Positions 1-4,736 of a stretch of DNA of 7,619 nt are shown piece by piece (position 1 is the first letter of the stretch; each line of letters starts with the position of its first letter). The notes beneath the pieces are model-generated. The model had not been told where the DNA came from, did no database searches, and saw only the letters and a program-made list of their open reading frames with translations. The position numbers and the translations under genes were made by a program. Origin of the DNA: Candidatus Aenigmatarchaeota archaeon (GTDB taxonomy: Archaea > Aenigmatarchaeota > Aenigmatarchaeia > QMZP01); the NCBI GenBank assembly GCA_017609225.1, contig JAFCEK010000041.1:1-7619 (forward strand). Direction: 5' to 3'.

Positions 1-1
1 G

Positions 2-604
2 GAATGGCTGAAGCTTATTGAAATGAAAAACGGCATAGAAGACCTTGATAAAAAGCTTATGGATATAGAAAATATGGCAAATGAAGAGCTGTCATCACTC
101 AAGAGACCTTTCAAAAAATTCAGGCATTTTCTCAGGGAATCTCCTGATGTATTTGAGGGAATAGTTTCCGAGTTCCCTTCAAACCCCTTCAGGGAAATTC
201 TGCTGGCTGGTGGCAGGGATATGCTAAAAAGAACAATTATGCTGATAAAGAAACTTTCTGACGAAGGCAGGCTGGTGCTCAAGCCAAGCGAAAAAAAGAA
301 GCTTGATGCAATATCCAGGGGATTTGACATAATAACAGAAGAAATCACGAAAAGATATCAGGAAACACTTGAAGAAAAAAACAAAAGGGAAGAGGAAATA
401 AACAAACATTCAGATGTCTTTGAAAAGAAAAAAAGGATAGAAGAGGATATAAGAGCAAAAAAGGCAGAAACACTAAAGGCAGAGAAAGAGCTTGCTGAGA
501 TTGAGAGCGAAATAAAAAGAATAATACATGAAATAAAAGAGGAAAAGAAAAAAGCAGAAAAAACAGTATTTGAAAATACAGGAAAAAAAATTGAGGTTGA
601 ATAA
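2..604 (+). CDS. Coiled-coil protein of unknown function, 5' end missing
   Basis: The reading frame is open from base 2 with no stop before the first ATG at 23, so the gene probably begins left of the window and only its last 200 codons are seen. I do not recognise the family. The visible part has a mixed middle region with FEGIVSEFPSNPF and a helical stretch rich in Lys, Leu and Arg. A long Glu/Lys-rich segment follows, with no helix breakers over roughly the last 85 residues, typical of a coiled coil. There is no signal peptide or membrane segment in the visible part. The stop (602-604) lies one base before the GTG start of pus10, so the two are very likely co-transcribed. The Shine-Dalgarno sequence of pus10 lies inside its last codons. 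ATG 23 has no clear ribosome binding site, which also argues for a start further upstream. Confidence 0.75.
   Translation, partial: EWLKLIEMKNGIEDLDKKLMDIENMANEELSSLKRPFKKFRHFLRESPDVFEGIVSEFPSNPFREILLAGGRDMLKRTIMLIKKLSDEGRLVLKPSEKKKLDAISRGFDIITEEITKRYQETLEEKNKREEEINKHSDVFEKKKRIEEDIRAKKAETLKAEKELAEIESEIKRIIHEIKEEKKKAEKTVFENTGKKIEVE
593..597 (+). promoter_or_regulatory. Ribosome binding site deciding the pus10 start
   Basis: GAGGT lies 8 nt before GTG 606. It sits inside the end of the preceding gene and favours GTG 606 over the in-frame TTG codons at 570, 591 and 597, which lack such a motif at a proper distance. Confidence 0.6.
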
Positions 605-605
605 T

Positions 606-1778
606 GTGAAAGCAAAAGACAAATTCATAAGGGAAATAGAAAAAAAACCAAAACTTAAAGTTCTGGCAAAAAAGCTGGGCAAATACATGCTTTGCGACAA
701 CTGCCTTGGCAGGCAGTTCGCACTGGTTTCCACAGGCATGACCAACAGGGAAAGGGGACAGGCATTGAGAAGGTTTCTGGGCAAAAGCAGGGAAGCTGAA
801 AAATGCATTGTGTGCTCAGGGCTTTTTAAAAAACTCGGCAGATTTGCTGCAAAAGCAGCAAAGAAAATGAAAGGCATTGATTTTAACACATTTCTTGCCG
901 GCACAATAATATCAGAAGAGCTGCAAAAAAGAGAGGAAAGACTATGGCAGAGAACAGGAATAAAATACTGCGAACCCGCTAAATCAGAAATAAACAGGGA
1001 ATTTGGAAAGCTTCTCTGGAAAAAAACAGGAAAGGATGTTGATGACAAAGCCCCGGATATTGTTGTGATGCTGAACCTTATGGAAAACAAAACAGAGCTG
1101 AAAATAAATCCTGTATTTTTTTATGGAAAATACAAAAAACTTGCAAGAGGGCTGCCCCAGACAAAATGGGAAAAATATCCTGAAACAGTGGAAGATATAA
1201 TAGCAGGACCTTTCATGAAGGCAACAAAGGGAACAGGACATTCGTTCCATGGAGCAGGGAGAGAGGATATTGATGCCAGATGTCTTGACTGGAGGCCGTT
1301 TGTGTTCGAAATAAAAGAACCTAAAAAAAGGAATATTGATCTGAAAAAAATTACCGCGGAAATCAACAAGGGAAAAAAGGTCAGAGTTTCCCGCCTTAGA
1401 CATTCAAGCAGGGAGGAGGTAAGAAGAGTAAAAAGCATAAGGCCCGAGAAAACCTATATGTTACTTGTTGAGTTCGAAAAGCCGCCTGAAAGAAAATCTA
1501 TGGAAAAACTAAAATCAATTGCAGTAGTAGAGCAGAAAACACCGCAGAGGGTTCTTCACAGAAGGGCAGACCTTCTCAGAAGAAGAAGGCTGAAAGGCAT
1601 AAAATGGAGGAAAAAAACCAGCAGGAGATATGAATTTATAATAAGAGGAGAGGCAGGGTTGTATGCCAAGGAACTTGTAACAGGGGATAATGGCAGGACA
1701 AGCCCGTCTATATCAGGAATTCTCGGAATCAGGGCAAAGGTTATAAATTTAGATGTTGTAAAAATACACTTAAAATAA
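606..1778 (+). CDS. pus10: tRNA pseudouridine synthase Pus10 (archaeal Psi54/Psi55 synthase)
   Basis: Archaeal Pus10 converts U54 and U55 in the tRNA T loop to pseudouridine. The product from GTG 606 is 390 residues, within the usual archaeal range. The N-terminal THUMP-like/zinc region has two CxxC pairs (C30/C33 in LCDNC, C67/C70 in CIVC), suited to bind one zinc ion. The catalytic signature GAGREDIDAR lies at about 216-225. D221 aligns with the aspartate of the GRxD motif of pseudouridine synthases and is followed by the RPFVFEI strand. The C-terminal block GLYAKELVTGDNGRTSPS (351-368) is the family's characteristic end. GTG 606 is preferred because GAGGT lies 8 nt upstream and it clears the previous stop by one base; a longer TTG 570 form would overlap the previous gene. 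The next gene is eL21, an order common in archaea. Confidence 0.95.
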   Translation: MKAKDKFIREIEKKPKLKVLAKKLGKYMLCDNCLGRQFALVSTGMTNRERGQALRRFLGKSREAEKCIVCSGLFKKLGRFAAKAAKKMKGIDFNTFLAGTIISEELQKREERLWQRTGIKYCEPAKSEINREFGKLLWKKTGKDVDDKAPDIVVMLNLMENKTELKINPVFFYGKYKKLARGLPQTKWEKYPETVEDIIAGPFMKATKGTGHSFHGAGREDIDARCLDWRPFVFEIKEPKKRNIDLKKITAEINKGKKVRVSRLRHSSREEVRRVKSIRPEKTYMLLVEFEKPPERKSMEKLKSIAVVEQKTPQRVLHRRADLLRRRRLKGIKWRKKTSRRYEFIIRGEAGLYAKELVTGDNGRTSPSISGILGIRAKVINLDVVKIHLK

Positions 1779-1796
1779 CAATTTAACTAAATATAT

Positions 1797-1802
1797 GGAG
1801 GT
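1797..1802 (+). promoter_or_regulatory. Strong Shine-Dalgarno of rpl21e
   Basis: A full GGAGGT, 9 nt before ATG 1812, in the short gap after pus10. Confidence 0.7.
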
Positions 1803-1811
1803 AGCGTTTGC

Positions 1812-2126
1812 ATGACAAAAAGAAGCAGAGGACCAAGGTCAAAAACCAGAAGAAAGCTTAAAGGAAGATTAAAGGAAAAATTCAAGGTTGAGGATTCATT
1901 AAAGAAATTTGTAGAGGGTGAAAGTGTTGTTATAAGTCAAAACCCAAGGGTACAAAAAGGAATGCCGCATGTAAGGTTCAAGGGACTGATAGGGAAAATT
2001 ATAGAAAAAAGAGGGGAATCCTATGCGGTTAAATTTAATATATCCAAAAAACAAAAAGAGATTGTTGTAAGGCCTGAACATTTAAGGCCCGCAGCCAATA
2101 TAAATAAAAAGGCAAATAAAGGGTGA
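1812..2126 (+). CDS. rpl21e: Large-subunit ribosomal protein eL21 (L21e)
   Basis: This small basic protein of the 50S subunit is present in archaea and eukaryotes and absent from bacteria. It has 104 residues, close to the family's usual 95-105. Diagnostic blocks are the N-terminal RSRGPRSKTRRKL (residues 4-16), the central GMPHVRFKGLIGKI (about 50-63) and RPEHLRP near residue 90, in the order expected for eL21. ATG 1812 has a GGAGGT 9 nt upstream and yields the canonical N-terminus. It lies 33 nt after pus10 and 6 nt before rpb4, so the three probably share a transcript. The last ten residues are a Lys/Asn tail with no special features. Nothing suggests damage. Confidence 0.95.
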   Translation: MTKRSRGPRSKTRRKLKGRLKEKFKVEDSLKKFVEGESVVISQNPRVQKGMPHVRFKGLIGKIIEKRGESYAVKFNISKKQKEIVVRPEHLRPAANINKKANKG

Positions 2127-2132
2127 TTCATA

Positions 2133-2459
2133 ATGGAGATTTTGGAGGAAAACAACATAACATGGAGCCTGGCGAAAAAGATTCTTGAAAAAAAGGCAAA
2201 GGAAGGAGAGCTTGGCTATGAGCAGAAAAATGCGCTGGAGCATCTTAAGAAGTTTTCAAAGCTCAGCGAAAAAAAAGTCAATGATATGGTTGAGGCACTG
2301 AAAAAGATTGAGAGGTTAAAGGACAAGCATATTATAAATATAGTTAATATGCTTCCTGAAGATGCAGATGATATAAGGGTTCTGTTTTCAAATGAGCTGA
2401 TAAACCTTTCAGATGAAGAGAAAAAGCAGATACTGAGCATTGTAAAAAAATTCACATAA
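2133..2459 (+). CDS. rpoF: RNA polymerase subunit Rpb4 (RpoF)
   Basis: This subunit pairs with Rpb7 (RpoE) to form the stalk of archaeal RNA polymerase, which binds the emerging transcript and assists open-complex formation. The product has 108 residues, the usual size. It is all-helical, with an N-terminal segment around ITWSLAKKILEKK followed by an HRDC-like helical bundle. The C-terminal block LPEDADDIRVLFSNE... (about 74-89) is typical of archaeal Rpb4, where the Pro-Asp-Asp motif precedes helices ending in a Lys-rich tail. ATG 2133 follows a GGGTGAT that overlaps the eL21 stop codon and is complementary to the 16S rRNA 3' end, suggesting translational coupling. The eL21-Rpb4 adjacency is widespread in archaea and supports the assignment. 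Confidence 0.92.
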   Translation: MEILEENNITWSLAKKILEKKAKEGELGYEQKNALEHLKKFSKLSEKKVNDMVEALKKIERLKDKHIINIVNMLPEDADDIRVLFSNELINLSDEEKKQILSIVKKFT

Positions 2460-2472
2460 TTTACCGTTCTTT

Positions 2473-2493
2473 CTTAAAGATTTTTTAATTAAA
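2473..2493 (+). promoter_or_regulatory. T-rich terminator and/or box A promoter between rpoF and the DUF655 gene
   Basis: After the rpoF stop there is CTTAAAGA then TTTTTTAATTAAA. The T6 run could end transcription of the pus10-rpoF operon. The TTTTAATTAAA part resembles an archaeal TATA element and would place a transcript start about 10 nt before ATG 2524. Which role dominates cannot be told from sequence. Confidence 0.4.
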
Positions 2494-2523
2494 CAATCAA
2501 ATTACAAGTGTAAAGCCGGTAAA

Positions 2524-3138
2524 ATGCAATATCCGATAAGGAATGCAGCTGCAGGATGTGTGAATATGGAAAAGAGAGACATAAAGAAAGATGAATGGGC
2601 AGTTGTTCTGGATTTTCTCAGTCACGGACATCATGGAATGAGCAGATCGCAGCCTGTTGCCCAGGTTCTTGGAGAGAAATATTTCTCGCTTCTGGAGGTA
2701 ATAATAAGGGATGATATCACACTGAAGACAGGTGAAAGAGTATACATAGGGGATGCAAAAAGAGACAAGGTAAAATACATAAGCGGAAGGATAGAGATAA
2801 ATGACCTTACAGTTGCAGCAAAGGAGGAGCTGGAGGCAACAGTAAAGGCAATAGTTGAAAAAAACGCGGAAAGATTTATAGATTTTTTTAACAGGGCAGG
2901 ACCAGTAACAACAAGATTCCATCAGATTGAGCTTTTGCCTGGAATAGGCAAAAAACATCTCTGGGCAATAATAGAAGAAAGAAAGGCAAAGCCGTTTGAA
3001 AGTTTTGAAGATCTGAAGAAAAGAGTGCCGCTGCTTCCTGACCCGGAAAAAATGATAATAAAAAGAATCATAGAGGAGCTGGAAAACAAGGACAAATACA
3101 GAATTTTTGTTCCAAAATTCGAGAAGAAACACCATTAA
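2524..3138 (+). CDS. DUF655 family protein with helix-hairpin-helix (putative RNA/DNA-binding)
   Basis: This is an archaeal conserved protein (DUF655) without an established biochemical role; nucleic-acid binding is inferred from its helix-hairpin-helix. Counting from ATG 2524 (204 residues), the family's first block starts at DEWAVVLDFL (about 23-32). An OB-like stretch follows with KTGERVYIGDAKRDKV (68-83). The block AERFIDFFNRAGPVTTRFHQIELLPGIGKK then leads into the hairpin LLPGIGKKHLW (137-147), followed by KPFESFEDLKKRV and LLPDPEK. The start is uncertain. ATG 2524 lies just downstream of a likely promoter and could be nearly leaderless. ATG 2566 gives a 190-residue product with an N-terminus closer to typical members and has a weak AGGATG upstream. 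In many archaea this gene lies between rpoF and ksgA; here no ksgA follows. Confidence 0.9.
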   Translation: MQYPIRNAAAGCVNMEKRDIKKDEWAVVLDFLSHGHHGMSRSQPVAQVLGEKYFSLLEVIIRDDITLKTGERVYIGDAKRDKVKYISGRIEINDLTVAAKEELEATVKAIVEKNAERFIDFFNRAGPVTTRFHQIELLPGIGKKHLWAIIEERKAKPFESFEDLKKRVPLLPDPEKMIIKRIIEELENKDKYRIFVPKFEKKHH

Positions 3139-3170
3139 ATGCTGATTGATGCGAACTTAAGCAGTTTTAG

Positions 3171-3180
3171 CTTTTTAATT
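3171..3180 (+). promoter_or_regulatory. Probable box A promoter of the CBS gene
   Basis: CTTTTTAATT lies about 35 nt before ATG 3211. With the usual 25-nt spacing, transcription would start near 3201, almost at the GAGGT (3202-3206), giving a very short leader. The gap after the DUF655 gene (72 nt) suits a separate transcript. Confidence 0.4.
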
Positions 3181-3210
3181 GCGGAAACAATACATAAATA
3201 AGAGGTTTGT

Positions 3211-3639
3211 ATGCTCATTAAAGAGATAATGAACAGGTCTGTCAGAACAATAACAGAGAATGAAACAGTCAAGGAAGCAGCCAAAAAGATGAGCGAGCCG
3301 GGAATAGGATGCCTTATTGTTACAAGAGACGGGAACCTTGCAGGAATAGTCACTGAAAGGGATATAATAAGAAAGGTTGTTGCAAAATCGCTTGATGTTT
3401 CAAAAACCAAGGTCAGGGATGTTATGAGCAGGAATGTGATAATGATAGATCCTGACACAGACATAGAGGATGCTGTTGATGTAATGATGGAAAAGAAGAT
3501 AAAAAAACTGCCTGTTGTCAAGGATGACAAGCTTATAGGCATAGTGACAGCAACAGACATATGCGCAATAGAGCCAAAACTTGCTGAACGCCTAAGCTCG
3601 CTTATTGTTCTCGGAAAGAAAAAGCTGATTGCAGGTTAA
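3211..3639 (+). CDS. Stand-alone protein with two CBS domains
   Basis: The 142-residue product is built almost entirely of two CBS domains, which pair into a Bateman module that usually senses adenine nucleotides or S-adenosylmethionine. Domain 1 (about residues 3-57) runs from VRTITENETVKEAAKKM to the signature GIVTERDI (45-52). Domain 2 (about 67-119) runs from VRDVMSRNVIMIDPDTDIEDA to GIVTATDI (110-117). Both signatures keep the Thr and Asp that typically contact the ribose and phosphate of a nucleotide. No catalytic domain is attached, so it is probably a regulatory partner of an unidentified protein. GAGGT lies only 4 nt before ATG 3211, tighter than elsewhere in the window. Its stop is 2 nt from the stop of the convergent broken gene. 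Confidence 0.9.
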   Translation: MLIKEIMNRSVRTITENETVKEAAKKMSEPGIGCLIVTRDGNLAGIVTERDIIRKVVAKSLDVSKTKVRDVMSRNVIMIDPDTDIEDAVDVMMEKKIKKLPVVKDDKLIGIVTATDICAIEPKLAERLSSLIVLGKKKLIAG

Positions 3640-3641
3640 AG

Positions 3642-4209
3642 TTATGCAGCACTATATACCTCTCTTATTTCAGCAGCTTTTGTCCATTTTATTATCTTTC
3701 TCATCAGCTGCCTGATTTGTTTAGGGCTGTAGTTATCATACTTTTCCGCAAATTCCAGCGCCCTTTCAACAACCTTTTTTTCAACTTCTTTGTTCTCAAG
3801 CGGCATACTTCTGTTTTTCTTTATCTTTGCTATTTCAATGCCTGCCCTGAACCTGCTGTCAAGGAGATTTATGATATCATTGTCCCAGTAGTGTGCTTCA
3901 AAATCATTCATGGTCCCTTCATGGTCTTTGCAGCCAAATATTATGTTGAACCAGAAAACCATTGTTTTCAAACAGTGGATGTATGGTTCTGGTTCAACAG
4001 CTGTTGCCTCGCCAAGAAAACCGCCGACTTTAGTGGGCGGATATACAGAGGCAACATTATGTTAAGAAATACACGCAGGCGGGGGTCTCTGCCTTCATAG
4101 TTCACATCCATAAAATAATATCTCTTTCTCCCGAAAACAGCAGAAATAATTTTTTATCTATCCCTGCAATTCTTTCCCTGTATTCTTCCAGTCTGTCTAT
4201 ATACTTCAT
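3642..4209 (-). pseudogene. Unrecognised gene broken by two single-base frameshifts
   Basis: One coherent protein can be read on the minus strand only by changing frame twice. It starts at ATG 4209 (MKYIDRLEEYRERIAGIDKK...) and reaches TGG at 4108-4110, after which that frame stops (TGA, 4102-4104). The sense continues one base back as DVNYEGRDPRLRVFLNIMLP down to about 4043. It then moves one base back again to PPTKVGGFLGEATAVEPEP, which runs open to the stop at 3642-3644. Each shift corresponds to one missing base. The restored product would be about 190 residues: an N-terminal helical part, a mixed middle containing FNIIFGCKDHEGTMNDFEAHYWDND, and a Lys/Glu-rich helical C-terminus. I do not recognise the family. 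A box A-like TTTAAAT lies about 26 nt before ATG 4209, so the gene keeps a promoter. Recent decay, sequencing error and frameshifting are all possible. A short form from ATG 3962 could still be made. Confidence 0.6.
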
Positions 4210-4234
4210 AATAGAGAAATAACACAGAAAAACA

Positions 4235-4243
4235 ATTTAAACA
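4235..4243 (-). promoter_or_regulatory. Box A-like element upstream of the broken minus-strand gene
   Basis: On the minus strand this reads TGTTTAAAT, centred about 28 nt before ATG 4209, which would give a nearly leaderless mRNA. No Shine-Dalgarno precedes that ATG, in keeping with this. It is divergent from the tRNA promoter about 65 nt away. Confidence 0.4.
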
Positions 4244-4303
4244 TAAATTAATGCAAATAAAGCCAAACATTCTATAACTTTAAAAAACATTAAATTAGTG
4301 TAG

Positions 4304-4312
4304 AATATATAT
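4304..4312 (+). promoter_or_regulatory. Box A of the interrupted tRNA gene
   Basis: AATATATAT lies about 23-31 nt before the first base of the tRNA acceptor stem (4335), the normal archaeal TATA position for a transcript starting at or just before the tRNA 5' end. Confidence 0.5.
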
Positions 4313-4349
4313 GCAGATATGTATAGGTTTATATGGGCTCGTAGCTCAG

Positions 4350-4382
4350 AGCTTTCACATAATATAATGTGAAGGCGGGAAA
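4350..4382 (+). other. tRNA intron 1 (D loop, position 15/16)
   Basis: This 33-nt insert has a 10-bp hairpin, GCTTTCACAT (4351-4360) with ATGTGAAGGC (4367-4376), one G-U pair. A 3-nt bulge AGA (4348-4350) precedes the hairpin. Next to it CTC (4345-4347) pairs with GGG (4377-4379), with a G-A apposition completing the four-position central helix, and a second bulge AAT (4381-4383) follows. Cutting after the second base of each bulge joins GCTCAG to TGGTTAG, a standard D loop. Confidence 0.75.
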
Positions 4383-4389
4383 TGGTTAG

Positions 4390-4421
4390 ACCTGGCAGCC
4401 TGCATGGCTGTTATGGGCTAC
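4390..4421 (+). other. tRNA intron 2 (D stem, position 22/23)
   Basis: This 32-nt insert folds as TGGCAGCC (4393-4400) with GGCTGTTA (4406-4413) around a TGCAT loop. Central helix GGTT (4384-4387) with GGCT (4416-4419) is one Watson-Crick pair plus three G-U pairs. Bulges are AGA (4388-4390) and ACA (4420-4422). Cutting after the second base of each yields GGTTAG joined to AGC, which completes the D stem GCTC/GAGC. The weak central helix leaves the exact cut less certain, but the mature sequence is fixed by the D stem. Confidence 0.65.
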
Positions 4422-4436
4422 AGCACCAACATGCGC

Positions 4437-4493
4437 TATGGTGTTCCCATGGCGCAGCGGTGCATGTCTTATAATGACTGCACGCATCCATAC
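4437..4493 (+). other. tRNA intron 3 (anticodon loop, canonical 37/38)
   Basis: The outer helix is the anticodon stem CCAAC (4426-4430)/GTTGG (4495-4499). The central helix ATGC (4431-4434) with CCAT (4488-4491) has three pairs and a C-C mismatch. Bulges are GCT (4435-4437) and ACT (4492-4494), and ATG/CAT (4438-4440/4485-4487) can form the inner helix. The intron holds the hairpin GTGCA...TGCAC (4460-4483). Another strong hairpin, GCGCTATGG with CCATGGCGC (4433-4455), overlaps the 5' splice region and competes. In the four-intron model this insert would instead run to about 4505. Confidence 0.55.
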
Positions 4494-4501
4494 TGTTGGT
4501 C

Positions 4502-4514
4502 ATAGAAGCTGGCG
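4502..4514 (+). other. Possible tRNA intron 4 (variable loop, about position 45/46)
   Basis: Thirteen nt must be lost here for a 5-nt variable loop if the anticodon stem is CCAAC/GTTGG. TTGG (4496-4499) can pair with CTGG (4509-4512), mostly by G-U pairs, with bulges TCA (4500-4502) and CGG (4513-4515). There is no inner helix, and the flanking GGTC repeat (4498-4501, 4514-4517) makes the exact boundary ambiguous. This is the weakest of the five. Confidence 0.3.
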
Positions 4515-4528
4515 GTCGAGGGTTCGAA

Positions 4529-4618
4529 AACCGAGGCGGGGCTTCAGTAGCTTGCGCTTACATCGCCCCTCCTAGGTTTCACCAACCCACATGCAAAAAT
4601 ACAAAGGGGAAATGAAAA
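4529..4618 (+). other. tRNA intron 5 (T loop, position 59/60)
   Basis: This 90-nt insert lies inside the T loop. The outer helix is the T stem GAGGG/CCCTC. The central helix is TTCG (4523-4526) with TGAA (4613-4616), three Watson-Crick pairs and one G-U. Bulges are AAA (4527-4529) and AAT (4617-4619). Splicing gives the consensus loop TTCGAAT. The insert begins with a long hairpin, 4529-4542 with 4565-4578, pairing at 12 of 14 positions, followed by about 40 A-rich, apparently unpaired nt. The inner helix is not directly next to the 3' bulge, so the motif is of a relaxed type. Confidence 0.75.
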
Positions 4619-4673
4619 TCCCTCCGAGCCCATCGTCAAAGAACAATCAAACAAACGACAATCCACAGAAACA

Positions 4674-4681
4674 TTTAAATA
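4674..4681 (+). promoter_or_regulatory. Box A promoter of the thermosome gene
   Basis: A clean TTTAAATA, predicting a transcript start near 4703. This gives a leader of about 34 nt before ATG 4737, or about 10 nt before ATG 4713. Confidence 0.55.
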
Positions 4682-4736
4682 CCCCAAGTACAATATATAA
4701 GTTATTAATAAAATGAACAATAAAAGAGGTTTTGAT

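Larger units (their letters stand above)
4335..4632 (+). tRNA. tRNA gene split by four or five introns, probable tRNA-Arg (anticodon GCG)
   Basis: The ends form a perfect acceptor stem, GGGCTCG (4335-4341) with CGAGCCC (4625-4631), then A73 (4632); CCA is not encoded. Then come TA (8-9) and GCTCAG (10-15). GAGGG (4518-4522) pairs with CCCTC (4620-4624) as the T stem. Joining 4335-4349, 4383-4389, 4422-4436, 4494-4501, 4515-4528 and 4619-4632 gives exactly 73 nt. The result has D arm GCTCAGTGGTTAGAGC, anticodon stem CCAAC/GTTGG, a 5-nt variable loop and T loop TTCGAAT. The anticodon would be GCG with U33, but A32, C37 and U38 are atypical. An alternative joins 4335-4349, 4383-4389, 4422-4435, 4506-4528 and 4619-4632. 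It also gives 73 nt and GCG, with loop ATGCGAA and variable loop CGGTC, at the cost of an A30-C40 mismatch. It needs only four introns but shows no good splice motif. The tRNA identity is certain enough; the isotype is tentative. Confidence 0.85.

Noticed and set aside
570..605. Longer pus10 form starting at TTG 570
   Set aside because: It would overlap the previous gene by 35 nt without a ribosome binding site, while GTG 606 has GAGGT at 8 nt and a normal N-terminus.
3717..4100. Plus-strand open frame opposite the broken gene
   Set aside because: Its Phe/Tyr/Cys-rich translation is an antisense artefact; the minus strand carries the coherent protein-like sequence and a promoter.
4460..4483. 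Anticodon arm with TTATAAT loop in the GTGCA...TGCAC hairpin
   Set aside because: It would give an ATA anticodon, has a bulged stem and does not connect to the D and T arms with a sensible length; it fits better as the tip of intron 3.
4529..4618. A guide RNA (C/D or H/ACA box) inside the T-loop intron
   Set aside because: No C box/D box pair is present. An ACA lies 11 nt after the hairpin, but the hairpin shows no clear internal guide pocket.
4335..4632. SRP 7S RNA or RNase P RNA, suggested by the ~300-nt structured transcript with pairing ends
   Set aside because: I could not find the conserved SRP helix 8 or RNase P P4 sequences, whereas acceptor, D and T stems of a tRNA are exact.
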